64,000 nucleotides of DNA, from assembly GCA_964407265.1 (NCBI GenBank), contig CAYOUV010000010.1:1-64000 (forward strand). The letters run 5' to 3'. This DNA is from CAYOUV01 sp964407265 (GTDB lineage Bacteria; Chloroflexota; Anaerolineae; Anaerolineales; Villigracilaceae). The notes beneath the pieces are model-generated. The model saw nothing but the letters and a program-made list of their open reading frames with translations, was not told where the DNA came from and did not search any database. Positions 1 to 8,826 of the stretch are shown here, in pieces (the first letter of the stretch is position 1; each line of letters opens with the position of its first letter). The position numbers and the translations under genes are program-made.

Positions 1-1
1 C

Positions 2-331
2 GCCAAGGGCATGACCGTCCGCGTTTTTGACAAAGACCGCAAGTATGACGACCTGCTCGGCGAGACCGAGACGGACGAGTTCGGGGATTTTTCTATCATC
101 TATCACGAACGGGATTTCAAGGAAACCAACGAAAATTTGCCCGAACTATACGTGATGGTCAATGACGCCAAAGGCAAAACGGTCTACTCCTCCAAAGATA
201 GCCTGCGCTACCAGGCCGGCCGCTCCGAGTATTTCACCATCCGTTTGGGAGATGGCAGGAAGCCTGCTTCAACGCGAAAACCTGCTGCGCGCGATGCCCC
301 AACCCGCAAAATAAAACCCAAGAAAAGCTGA
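2..331 (+). CDS. C-terminal fragment of a beta-sandwich (transthyretin/CarboxypepD_reg-like) protein
   Basis: The reading frame is open to the left edge (Ala-Lys-Gly precede the first Met at base 11), so this is most likely the 3' end of a longer gene and not a 106-residue protein. The visible part reads like the end of a transthyretin-like or carboxypeptidase-regulatory-like beta sandwich: VRVFDKDRKYDDLLGETETD followed by a DFSIIYHERDF strand and a YVMVNDAKGK strand. The last ~30 residues are a basic, Pro/Lys-rich tail (RKPAARDAPTRKIKPKKS), probably disordered. No catalytic residue is visible. The domain call is by pattern only. A strong terminator follows directly. Confidence 0.55.
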   Translation, partial: AKGMTVRVFDKDRKYDDLLGETETDEFGDFSIIYHERDFKETNENLPELYVMVNDAKGKTVYSSKDSLRYQAGRSEYFTIRLGDGRKPASTRKPAARDAPTRKIKPKKS

Positions 332-349
332 TCGATTTACTGTTCACAA

Positions 350-383
350 ACCGCCCGGTTGGGAATGTTATCCCACGGGCGGT
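350..383 (+). terminator. Stem-loop terminator after the truncated gene
   Basis: ACCGCCCG pairs with CGGGCGGT and an inner TGGGA/TCCCA stem closes a six-base loop, with a two-base bulge. The stem is followed by a weak T-run (TTATCATTT). It lies 19 nt after the stop of the first gene and may also serve the leftward response regulator gene. Bases 384-506 hold nothing else recognisable. Confidence 0.65.
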
Positions 384-506
384 TATCATTTAACGCGACA
401 CAATCCGACTAAATACCGGCCGAATTGCTCAGGTATTATGCTTTAAAAAAGAATTAGATCGAAAGGGGGGAGACATCCGAATAAAATTGGGAAAGGATTA
501 TTTTTT

Positions 507-1169
507 TTATTTCTCTTCGTCAGGTAACTCTGTCAATCCTTCCCGTACGGCATACAGCGCCGCCTGGGTGCGGTTGGCCAGGTGGAGTTTGTCCAAAATG
601 CTGCTGACATATTTGGCCACCGTGCGCTCGTGGACAAAAAGCGTTGAGGCGATTTCCTGATTGCTCAGACCACGGGCAATCAAGCGCAGCGTTTCAAGTT
701 CGCGTGGCGTTAATGGATTGGCGGTATAGAGGATTTCCTTGGGATGGTTGATCTCTTGGATGACCTTCATTGCGATCGATGGGTGCAAAAAGGCCTGCCC
801 CTGGGCGACATCCCGGATGGCCTGGAACAACTGGTCCCGGGTAGCATCTTTGAGGACATATCCTAAAGCACCCGCCTTAATGGCCTGGAACACGCGGTCG
901 TTTTCGGCAAAACTGGTTACAACCAGGATGCGTGCTTCGGGCATCGCATCTTTGATCTTTGGAATCGCTGCCAACCCGTCTTCGCGTGGCATAACCAGGT
1001 CCAGAAGAATTACGTCGGGTTTCTTTTCCTTTACCATGACAAGTGCCTGCAGGCCATCTTCAGCCTGACCTACCACTTCAATCTCAGGATTATATGAAAG
1101 GATGGCCACCAAACCTTCACGGACAACAGTCTGGTCATCCACAACCAAAACCCGAATTTTCTCCTCCAT
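507..1169 (-). CDS. NarL/LuxR-family response regulator
   Basis: Receiver domain followed by a LuxR-type helix-turn-helix. Counting from the first in-frame ATG at 1190, the acidic pair is D18/D19, the phosphoacceptor is D64 (ILLDLVMP), and the switch lysine lies in YVLKDA. The HTH occupies roughly the last 65 residues (LTPRELETLRLIARGLSNQE). The gene abuts the histidine kinase stop codon, so the two are translationally coupled. Three in-frame ATGs are near; the third, at 1169, is preferred because AAAGGA lies 8 nt upstream, while the first touches the kinase stop codon. The partner is certainly the adjacent kinase. The regulated genes cannot be read from the sequence. Confidence 0.93.
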   Translation of the reverse strand: MEEKIRVLVVDDQTVVREGLVAILSYNPEIEVVGQAEDGLQALVMVKEKKPDVILLDLVMPREDGLAAIPKIKDAMPEARILVVTSFAENDRVFQAIKAGALGYVLKDATRDQLFQAIRDVAQGQAFLHPSIAMKVIQEINHPKEILYTANPLTPRELETLRLIARGLSNQEIASTLFVHERTVAKYVSSILDKLHLANRTQAALYAVREGLTELPDEEK

Positions 1170-1190
1170 ATCACGCATCCTTTCAACCAT

Positions 1191-3344
1191 TTATAACCGA
1201 TCCTTGCGGACGGTTACTTTGATCTTCGTTCCATTTCCTGGAGAGGAAACAATTTTTATCTTACCACCAATCTGTTGTACCCTTTCGCGCATATTCTTCA
1301 ATCCAATGCCACCATTGTCCACTTTCTTCAGATCAAAACCACACCCATCATCGTCAATGTCCAAATTGACATTTATTTTTCTTTGTCGCAAACGCACTGT
1401 GACCGACTTAGCATCCGCATGCCTTAATATATTATTGAGGGCTTCCTGTGTGATAAAGTACAGCGCAATTTGCTTTTCCAGGCTAAGCGAGATTGTTTCG
1501 TCGGCAATCAAACCCGCTTTAATATCCGAACGTCCTTCCACTGCCGCAAGACGCTGATGCAAGGCGGCAACCAGGCCTTCGTGTTCCAAATCAATCGGCT
1601 GCAATTCGTAAAGGAAAAGTCGCATTTCCTTTAATGCCTGTCGGGCGTAAACACCGATGCGCGATAAAACCTGCTTGGGTTGGAACTCCGAATTCGCCTC
1701 CAACCCAGCTTGAGCGGCCTCTGTTAGGGCGACCAGGCCATACAGTTTTTGGGTAACCGAATCATGCAAATCGCGCACGAGTCTTTGCCGTTCTTCAACA
1801 GCAATGGCTAACTGTCGTTGACGGTTGGTATAAACATAAGCAGCGATTTCATCCGCCACGATATTCATCCGAGTAATTTCGTCCGCACTAAATGAAGGTT
1901 CCTCCTTGCGAGCCAGACCGATAATCCCTACCAAATGTCCGTCAATTGCCATCGGGATAATCAGCATGGATGCATATCCCTGTTTTTGCATTACCTCAGG
2001 TATACGAGGGTCGGCTTCGACGTTTGAAAATAATATCGGCTCGAGTTTTTGATAAATCGATTCAACCAGACCATCTGAAATTGACAAGGATGACATCGTA
2101 ATGGCATCCCGATCCGACAGACCATACTGCGCTGCCAACACAAGTCTCGGGCTGTCAGTCTGCTCATTGAGTTCATCGAGTAGAAAAATAGTGCTTGCCT
2201 GGCTATGAAACGAATATACAATCTGGCGTATCACCTCAGCCAAAAAATCCTTCAAGTCCAGAGCCCGGCTTGCGGCACCGGAAATGGAGTGCAGCAAGAC
2301 GAACATTTCGTCCCGGGCCCTCTGACGAGCCTCGTCTGCTTTTCTGCGTTCCGTAATATCACGCCAGAGCACAATCTTTCCAATCCCATTTTCATCCACA
2401 CCAACCAAAGGTGTGATGCGAACGCTGAAATACTTCCAACCCTCCTTCATCCTTACGCTGCCTCTAAACTCTTGTTCCTTGACATTCCCTTCCTGAAATA
2501 AATTCTCCCAGTTACTTAAAATATCTTCTGCTCTTTGACCAAGAATATCTTCGCGGGACAGGTCGATAATCGACATTGCCGCTGGGTTCAGGTCAATGAT
2601 GCGATTTTGTTTATCCAGAACCATCCAACCATCATTCATATTCTCAATTGCCATCGTCCGAGCAATGGGAACAAAGTCTAATAAATGCAGGCTGAACAAA
2701 GCCAATACGATAACCATGCCCACAATTGTTAAGGCAATCAGCACCAAGTCAATTACGGGTAAGGCTGATAATCCCGCAAGGCTAAGATAAACGATGGCAA
2801 GTGGTGCAATCAAGCTGACCAATAATGTGCCATACCGTAAGTTTCCCGGGATGGCACTGCCAAGAACAGCCCGAAACAATACAAATGCTGCATAAGCCAT
2901 CAATACGTTTGAATACAATACACTGACCAAATACCATATGCCAGCTGATGGAAGTACTTTCTCGAGCACTGCTCCGGATGTCAAAAAAGGTATTTCACTC
3001 GATATATTTGTCCAATACAGAATTTGGCAGACAAACGGTATGCCAATCAATAAAACCAATCTCGTCCGCGTCAATCGCCACACTCCCTGACTGGAGTAAG
3101 TCAAGGCAAATATGCAAAATGCAATCGCGACGATATTGACAGAAAGCATCCTCAAGCCCCACAATAAAAATAGATTGGGATGCGTCCCTGACAGGATTAT
3201 GGCTCCAAAAATGGACCAGGCAGCGAGAGCCAATCCAAAAATAACCAGGCTTATCCCCCCCGATTTAGCGCGCCCGTGCAAGGCAACAAACGCTATGGCT
3301 ATCGCCAGACCGGAAAGGAAAAAGACTAAATAACTGATTTCCAT
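1191..3344 (-). CDS. Sensor histidine kinase, 7TM-PAS-GAF-HisKA_3-HATPase (NarX/DegS type)
   Basis: The first ~225 residues carry seven hydrophobic segments of the histidine-kinase N-terminal 7TM type. A PAS domain (about 230-340, NDGWMVLDKQNRIIDLNPAA) and a GAF domain (about 350-505) follow. The dimerisation/phosphoacceptor box is of the HisKA_3 class (RQRLVRDLHDSVTQ, His acceptor), and the ATPase shows the N box (EALNNILRHA), DDGCGFD and GIGLKNMRERV. It should autophosphorylate and pass phosphate to the adjacent NarL-type regulator. The 7TM and GAF modules suggest a membrane or small-ligand signal, but the ligand is unknown. It is the promoter-proximal gene of the two-gene unit. Confidence 0.93.
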   Translation of the reverse strand: MEISYLVFFLSGLAIAIAFVALHGRAKSGGISLVIFGLALAAWSIFGAIILSGTHPNLFLLWGLRMLSVNIVAIAFCIFALTYSSQGVWRLTRTRLVLLIGIPFVCQILYWTNISSEIPFLTSGAVLEKVLPSAGIWYLVSVLYSNVLMAYAAFVLFRAVLGSAIPGNLRYGTLLVSLIAPLAIVYLSLAGLSALPVIDLVLIALTIVGMVIVLALFSLHLLDFVPIARTMAIENMNDGWMVLDKQNRIIDLNPAAMSIIDLSREDILGQRAEDILSNWENLFQEGNVKEQEFRGSVRMKEGWKYFSVRITPLVGVDENGIGKIVLWRDITERRKADEARQRARDEMFVLLHSISGAASRALDLKDFLAEVIRQIVYSFHSQASTIFLLDELNEQTDSPRLVLAAQYGLSDRDAITMSSLSISDGLVESIYQKLEPILFSNVEADPRIPEVMQKQGYASMLIIPMAIDGHLVGIIGLARKEEPSFSADEITRMNIVADEIAAYVYTNRQRQLAIAVEERQRLVRDLHDSVTQKLYGLVALTEAAQAGLEANSEFQPKQVLSRIGVYARQALKEMRLFLYELQPIDLEHEGLVAALHQRLAAVEGRSDIKAGLIADETISLSLEKQIALYFITQEALNNILRHADAKSVTVRLRQRKINVNLDIDDDGCGFDLKKVDNGGIGLKNMRERVQQIGGKIKIVSSPGNGTKIKVTVRKDRL

Positions 3345-3525
3345 CTGATTACTATTCTACCCAAGGAGTCCAAAATTTAATTGATCCGTTATTTGTTTGT
3401 AAAGTTGAGAGCATTCCATTTTCCGTAGTCGTAATTCGTCCTTCCCTAAACCCTTCAAGAGCGGTTTAAAGAACAAACCATTCAATGATACATCAAGTTT
3501 TTGAATAAATTCTCCTGCATAAGCA

Positions 3526-4974
3526 TCAGTATTTTTGAACGAAGGCCATAAAACGTGCATCCTCTCGAATGAAGTCAAAAACATGATCTTGTTTTATCAA
3601 TTCAATCGAGATTTGCTCGGCCATCAGAGCAACTTTCAGCAACTTAAGTGACTGCTCCACATTTCCCTGAATTGCCTCCAAACGCGCGTGAGTATATTCA
3701 CTCTCGTCTTCTATCAGGGGTAACGCCATTTTGATATATGCATCCGCTTTTTCGAGTTGATCGGACCTTCGATAACAGGCGGCTAAATCTATGCAAAGGG
3801 TGCCGTCTTCAGGGCGGCGCTTGAGCGCTTGTTTATAAGCATCGATCGCGTCCGAAATCCGCTCAAGGGTTAGATAGACTTGCGCGAGGTTTTTCCACGG
3901 ACTTGCATCGTTCTGATTAAGATCAACCGCCGTCTGATAGGCGCTGATCGCATCTTCAATCCGACCGATATCCTGGTACACATTCCCTAAATTATTCCAG
4001 GATCCAGCATCCTGAGGATCAAGTCGAATGGCTTTTTTGCAAGCCTGGATAGCATCGCGTGCACGGCTTAGATCGCGAAAAACAACGCTTAAATTTCTCC
4101 AAAGGTCTCCGTTGTTCGGATCCTGTTGGATTCCATTTTGATAGGCTTCAACAGCTTTTTGATGATTTCCTTGTTGGTGATAGACAACTCCCAACCCAAA
4201 CCAAATTTGTGCTTCAAAGTCTTTAGCCTGCAATAGTTGTGCAATTGCAAGTCCTTGCTCTAACCGGTTTATCGCTTTTTCGAAATCACCTCTGGCCCAA
4301 TACAAGGAAGCCAACGTATAAAGTAAGTCTGCCTTAGAAAATTGTGCTTCGTCCTCATCTGGCAAGGATGCCAGTAACTTTTCGCGCAAGGTAATTTTGT
4401 GGTTTAGATTTTCTGGCGGTAGACGCTGTATCCATTCTCCCCACGATTCCCCCCCTGAAAATGAGATGTTGCGTTTGTTCATTGGGGGCTGTTTAAATTC
4501 AACCACCCGATGGCGGAAAACCCAGAAGTCCGGAGCGAGGTAAGGCAGGTCATTCGACTCGCTTTCCGTCAGCCATAAAACCATTCGAATCTGATTTTCA
4601 ATGAATGTTTCTCGTTGAAGATTTAAGGCGCGGAATGCATTATTCCCATTCTCTCCACCGCCCCACTTTAGCCCGGACACGAAGAAAATAGTATTACTTC
4701 GATCTGGAATTGAGGAAACGATGGTGGCAATATTGTACTGGTCTTCGTTAATAAGTAAATAATGGACTTGCTGCCCAGACTCAACCAATTGATGCTCGAG
4801 ATCCGCTTGCACATTTGCGCGAACAAAATCCGTGCCACATATTGCAACCAGGATAGATGGCCTCTCCCATTTGACAGCCAGTTCGATCTCGTCGAACAAG
4901 ATAGATACGGACTCGTCAAAGAGTTCCTGATATTTGGATTTTTTACGGCTCGAGCGATTGGAGGCAGCGCTCAT
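3526..4974 (-). CDS. TPR protein with an N-terminal STAND-associated-like domain
   Basis: Residues ~25-185 form an alpha/beta domain (PSILVAICGTDF, NTIFFVSGL) ending in MVLWLTE...LPYLAPDFWVFRHRVVEF. That last pattern resembles a module I know from the N-termini of STAND/NB-ARC-type ATPases in Chloroflexi and cyanobacteria, where it precedes an NTPase. Here no P-loop follows: the domain runs straight into about six tetratricopeptide repeats (residues ~210-440, e.g. GDLWRNLSVVFRDLSRARDA). The C-terminus ends in a short DFIREDARFMAF segment typical after TPR arrays. AAGGAAA lies just before the ATG. The neighbour upstream is an Mrr-like nuclease homologue. Function unknown; a scaffold or signalling role is likely. 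Confidence 0.75.
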   Translation of the reverse strand: MSAASNRSSRKKSKYQELFDESVSILFDEIELAVKWERPSILVAICGTDFVRANVQADLEHQLVESGQQVHYLLINEDQYNIATIVSSIPDRSNTIFFVSGLKWGGGENGNNAFRALNLQRETFIENQIRMVLWLTESESNDLPYLAPDFWVFRHRVVEFKQPPMNKRNISFSGGESWGEWIQRLPPENLNHKITLREKLLASLPDEDEAQFSKADLLYTLASLYWARGDFEKAINRLEQGLAIAQLLQAKDFEAQIWFGLGVVYHQQGNHQKAVEAYQNGIQQDPNNGDLWRNLSVVFRDLSRARDAIQACKKAIRLDPQDAGSWNNLGNVYQDIGRIEDAISAYQTAVDLNQNDASPWKNLAQVYLTLERISDAIDAYKQALKRRPEDGTLCIDLAACYRRSDQLEKADAYIKMALPLIEDESEYTHARLEAIQGNVEQSLKLLKVALMAEQISIELIKQDHVFDFIREDARFMAFVQKY

Positions 4975-5118
4975 ATATTTCCTTGTGGCAAAGACATCTC
5001 AAATTCGGTTGGCGTAAAGACTGACGGACAACCAAGGTGAATTGAATGACTGCACAGCAAATTGGTTGGCACCAACGATTTCATCCCCTTTGGGCTGAAT
5101 CCAAAAACAAAAGGAAGC

Positions 5119-5979
5119 TCAAATTCCACTAAGGGGTGATAAAAAATGGATTGGCTTTAGGGGAAGACGTAACCGCGACTCATGTGTAAGCTTATCATAC
5201 ATTTCTAGCCATAAATCATAGAAATCTTCCAAATCCATGAGGGTGAGTTTGAGATTATTCTGGAAACGCACTGCGTCACTGGCATCCCGTGTAAAACCGC
5301 CTGAGGATACAAGTAATCCATAATCTTCATTGCCAAGTACAGAAATAAAACTTTTTAGTCCTTCCAGAGTCATTGCCTGGCCTTTATGTCTTACCTGAAC
5401 CTTTATGCGGGGGCCAGTTATTCCCAATGGATTTGTATAAGCAATAATATCAATTTGCCCGTGTTCCTTGCTCGGCGGCGCTCCCCAGCCAATATGGTAT
5501 CCCATTGCCTGTAATAAATCACTTACCAAGATTTGGAATTCAAAAGGCTCCATTCGGTGTAAGAACTTATTTATTTGCTCCCATGCTTCTTCCTGAGCTT
5601 TTTCGAGGGCCAGGTATCCAGCCGGAAATCCATTCTTTCCGTGTTGATAGTACTGAGTCGCCTGCTGGTAGAATTTTATTGGCTCCGGATAATTCTCAAA
5701 TGCTCGTCGTCCCAGATCGGTAACATGCCATCGTCCCTTGTTATTCTTCAACAACCAGCCAGCCTTCACGAGTGAGATCGACGCAAGCCGGAGAACACAT
5801 TCAAAACGAGGCATGTCCGGCACTGCCGGATAATATCCTCGCTCATATTCTGATAATTGGATTTTTCGGGGAATTTCTGTGAAAATCTCTTTAGAGGACA
5901 GACCATCAGGCTGATGCCATAACACCTCAAACAATATTCGTAATAGAATTCCCGTTTTTTGTGAGGATATTTCAGCCAT
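5119..5979 (-). CDS. Mrr-like restriction endonuclease homologue with an altered catalytic motif
   Basis: The N-terminal ~95 residues look like the winged-helix Mrr_N domain (GILLRILFEVLW... through GWLLKNNKGRWHVTDLGRRA). The C-terminal part (about 140-270) matches Mrr_cat: MEPFEFQILVSDLLQAMGYH, GQIDIIAYTNPLG and IKVQVRH. Family members normally carry a Lys in the last motif (QVKH, the K of D-(E/Q)xK); here it is Arg, so cleavage activity is uncertain. Known Mrr enzymes cut modified DNA in the cytoplasm. The fourth codon (ATG at 5979) is preferred as start because AGAAGG sits 9 nt upstream; an ATG at 5988 is the alternative. No methyltransferase gene is near. Confidence 0.8.
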   Translation of the reverse strand: MAEISSQKTGILLRILFEVLWHQPDGLSSKEIFTEIPRKIQLSEYERGYYPAVPDMPRFECVLRLASISLVKAGWLLKNNKGRWHVTDLGRRAFENYPEPIKFYQQATQYYQHGKNGFPAGYLALEKAQEEAWEQINKFLHRMEPFEFQILVSDLLQAMGYHIGWGAPPSKEHGQIDIIAYTNPLGITGPRIKVQVRHKGQAMTLEGLKSFISVLGNEDYGLLVSSGGFTRDASDAVRFQNNLKLTLMDLEDFYDLWLEMYDKLTHESRLRLPLKPIHFLSPLSGI

Positions 5980-6102
5980 GAAATGCATCCTTCTAGATAG
6001 TATAGTGCGAATCTACCTCAGGAGCAATACAAGCTGGAACATCACCCTCCTTGCAAGTTGCGAATTTGCTTCATAGATGTAGATCGCTTTTCATAAAAAC
6101 AA

Positions 6103-6471
6103 CTAGGGCTTCGTACCAGTTACCTCCCAAAGGTATAGTGATTTGTTCTCGCCAACATATGATATCGAATCGATAATATCGCCCTGACAATCCACAGCCC
6201 ACACGTTGAGCGAACGTTGACCGGATGGGTGAAACCAGTTCATGTAAATCGGCAGCCGGATATCACGTGATTGTGGAGATGGGATTCGCGACCGAATACG
6301 ATTCGACCCCCAGTTAGCCACTTCGGTTGAAGCGGATATATGTACTTCGCAAATCGGTATATAGACGCGATTGACGACCACGACGGTCACACCGCCATAC
6401 TGGACAATCAGAAACAGAACCGCTACCCCCACCAGGATCCATTTCCAATATCGTCTCAACGTTTCTTTCAC
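6103..6471 (-). CDS. Small single-TM protein with an exported Cys-containing domain
   Basis: A 122-residue protein with a GTG start; AAGGAT lies about 7 nt upstream. Residues ~9-34 are one membrane-spanning segment with a basic N-terminus (MKETLRRYWKW), so the rest is probably outside the cell. The exported part has the pattern ICEVHIS...WGSNRI...IYMNWFHPSGQRSLNVWAVDCQGDII. It resembles a small beta domain I know as repeated in Chloroflexi surface proteins (IC-x-VYIS...WG...VRA-x-DC), which has no known function; the two Cys may pair. It follows the large TPR gene by 11 nt and is probably cotranscribed with it. Confidence 0.6.
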   Translation of the reverse strand: MKETLRRYWKWILVGVAVLFLIVQYGGVTVVVVNRVYIPICEVHISASTEVANWGSNRIRSRIPSPQSRDIRLPIYMNWFHPSGQRSLNVWAVDCQGDIIDSISYVGENKSLYLWEVTGTKP

Positions 6472-6482
6472 AAATCAAATCC

Positions 6483-8801
6483 TTATCCGCCTTGAAGTTG
6501 AGCAAGCAACTTCCGATAGTCTTCGATATTAGACGGATTCATAGCAACAATAGCATTAATGGCCTCAATAGCTCCGGCGCGGTTTCCGGAATTCAATAGC
6601 GCTTCTCCAACGGTATCAAGTTGCGCGATGGCCTCATCCAGTCTTCCCACGTGCTGGTATAGTTCGGCCAGGGCACGTCGCAGGAAAACTTGGTCTTCGT
6701 GATCTTTGAGCAAATCTTCCAAGAAGATGATCAAGTCTTCTACACGCCCATTGCTTTCCATGTATGACAGATAACTTTCTAGTTCCGCAATTGCTTGAGA
6801 TTGTTGTCCGAGACGCAAATTCAAATCGATCAAATTTTTACGGACGACATCGTCTCCAGGCTTGAGGGTACGAATTTGCTCGAAAATCCTCAAGGCTTGC
6901 TTCCAATCCAGGTGCTGCATGTCAATATCAGCCATCCGTTGCAGGATGTGCACATTCCAGGTGCGATCAGCATTTGTCTGCTGAACCAGTCGCAAGGCAG
7001 TTGTATACGTCTTACGTGCCATATCCAGTTCAGCCAGGCGGTAATAAAGATCTGCCAAATCAAGATATTCGTTAATAGCGTCATCGACCTGGCCTTGCTC
7101 GATTAATTGATCGATTAAACGTGTCCGGGCAGCCATGTCCATTGGGGAAAGTTGTATGACTTTTCGCAGCAGTTTCGAGGCTTGCGTCGCTTCGCCACGC
7201 ACACTATAAGCGTGGGCGACCACAGTAAATTTAGTGATCGCATCCTGCAGCTGGTCATCCTTAATCAGCAAGTCGCCAATCAATGTATGTAAGGGCAAAT
7301 ATGTCGGCGCCTGGTTGAGGGCCTGAAACGCCTCATCCATGGCCGATCGCAATCGGTTATCACGCGCCAACTGATGGATGTGATTCATGGATTCCAATAC
7401 CTGGCTGCCTTGGGCTTGAATGATGGTCTCTGCTAACGGAAGAGGCAAATCTCCATCTTGTGGTTTAGGAAGTTGTCCTCGCATTGTACGCAAATGCTCA
7501 CGCCAGTTTTTACGCATGAGTAATTCATCTACGCTCTTGCACAGGCGCTCCAAAGCAACTTCGTCTGTTTGATCTAGTTGAGCATCGATCAAAGGCTCAT
7601 AGAGCTGACGGATTTCATCCGACTGTTCAGGTGGTACAACCATGCTATCGGCAATCTTCAATGCTTCTAGATATTCAATTGCTGCTTCAGAAAGTCTAGC
7701 AATCCGGCGTTGGATTTGCCCTGATAGAATGCGCGTTCCCAGAGCGAAATCTAGGTGTTTGACCGCATGCTGCAAGTTCCGCAATGCACTTTCAGCTCGT
7801 TCGCCCTGGGAGCGCAGCAGACCCAAATCAAAATATAAAGCCGGATGACTAAAGCCTGCCTCTAGAGCACGCTCAAGTTCTTCAGCCGCCTGTTCATCTT
7901 GTCCTTTGGTCTGGGAGTCGATGGCCTGTCCAAGATGCAGGACAATCTTAGTCTGCTCAGCCTGCTCCAGGGAAACCTGTCCCGCCCCTTCCACTATGGA
8001 TTGCATTCCGCGCCGTTCCTGGGCAATAGAACCGCTGTCATCGGAATATTCGAAGAGCACTTCCGCAAGAACAGTCAATGCTTTCTGGCGTGCTTCGGCT
8101 ACAGGATCGAGACCGCTCTCTTTGGGTTCCTTTGGAGATTCTAACTGCTTGACCTGTGCCATGCGGATGGGACCGGTCCCACCTTTGGGACGCATCGGCT
8201 TCGGAAGCAGTTGACCAGATTTCAACAACGTCTGAGCCTGTTTGGCGGCCTGGTTATTAGGCATCAGCTGTAATGCCTTGTCGACCAGTTCCTGGGTTTT
8301 TTCAGGGTTGCCGGATCGCTGCAACAAACTGGCAACGGCCAAATATTCGATGACCGCTTGAGGGTTATGCCCGAGCCGCTCATGCATCAGGGCCAGACGA
8401 GAGTGTGCCACCGGATGTTCGGGATCCAATTGCGTCACGCGGGCCCAGTTCTCAATGGCTTTATCCACGTCACGCTGATTCAGATACATTTCGGCTGCCT
8501 TCATCGCCGAATCGACGGCCGTTTTGAGATTCCCCAAACGCTCAGACAATTGGGCAATTTTTTCTAATGAAATTGGATCGTCCGGCGTTATTTGCACTGC
8601 CTGCTGGTAAACTTTCAGGGCTTCCTCATACTGCTGCAATTGATACAGCGCCAATCCAAGGCTATTGAGCGCCTTCGGATGGTCAGGGAACTCTTTCAGG
8701 GCTTTTTGATAGGAAGCAATTGCCTTGTCCCATTCCTGGTCCCAGGCAGCTGAGTGACCCTGATTCATTGCTTTCTGAAATACGTCTTCGCGTCCGGCCA
8801 T
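6483..8801 (-). CDS. Large tetratricopeptide-repeat protein
   Basis: A 772-residue soluble protein made almost entirely of TPR-like helical pairs: an N-terminal set (residues ~10-190, e.g. AIASYQKALKEFPDHPKALN), a charged linker around 195-240, then further repeats to the C-terminus (GQVDDAINEYLDLADLYYRLAELDMA, GRLDEAIAQLDTVGEALL). No signal peptide, membrane segment or catalytic domain is visible. TPR arrays of this length act as scaffolds for protein complexes. Its neighbours, polA upstream and a small exported protein downstream, give no clear hint of the partner. The start ATG at 8801 is the first in frame. Confidence 0.8.
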   Translation of the reverse strand: MAGREDVFQKAMNQGHSAAWDQEWDKAIASYQKALKEFPDHPKALNSLGLALYQLQQYEEALKVYQQAVQITPDDPISLEKIAQLSERLGNLKTAVDSAMKAAEMYLNQRDVDKAIENWARVTQLDPEHPVAHSRLALMHERLGHNPQAVIEYLAVASLLQRSGNPEKTQELVDKALQLMPNNQAAKQAQTLLKSGQLLPKPMRPKGGTGPIRMAQVKQLESPKEPKESGLDPVAEARQKALTVLAEVLFEYSDDSGSIAQERRGMQSIVEGAGQVSLEQAEQTKIVLHLGQAIDSQTKGQDEQAAEELERALEAGFSHPALYFDLGLLRSQGERAESALRNLQHAVKHLDFALGTRILSGQIQRRIARLSEAAIEYLEALKIADSMVVPPEQSDEIRQLYEPLIDAQLDQTDEVALERLCKSVDELLMRKNWREHLRTMRGQLPKPQDGDLPLPLAETIIQAQGSQVLESMNHIHQLARDNRLRSAMDEAFQALNQAPTYLPLHTLIGDLLIKDDQLQDAITKFTVVAHAYSVRGEATQASKLLRKVIQLSPMDMAARTRLIDQLIEQGQVDDAINEYLDLADLYYRLAELDMARKTYTTALRLVQQTNADRTWNVHILQRMADIDMQHLDWKQALRIFEQIRTLKPGDDVVRKNLIDLNLRLGQQSQAIAELESYLSYMESNGRVEDLIIFLEDLLKDHEDQVFLRRALAELYQHVGRLDEAIAQLDTVGEALLNSGNRAGAIEAINAIVAMNPSNIEDYRKLLAQLQGG

Positions 8802-8826
8802 AATTACCTATGCTATAAATTCTACC

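Noticed and set aside
3357..3584. 75-codon ORF on the minus strand overlapping the end of the TPR gene
   Set aside because: No Shine-Dalgarno sequence, most of it would begin inside another gene and no family is visible. It is kept only as a finding about a possible frameshift.
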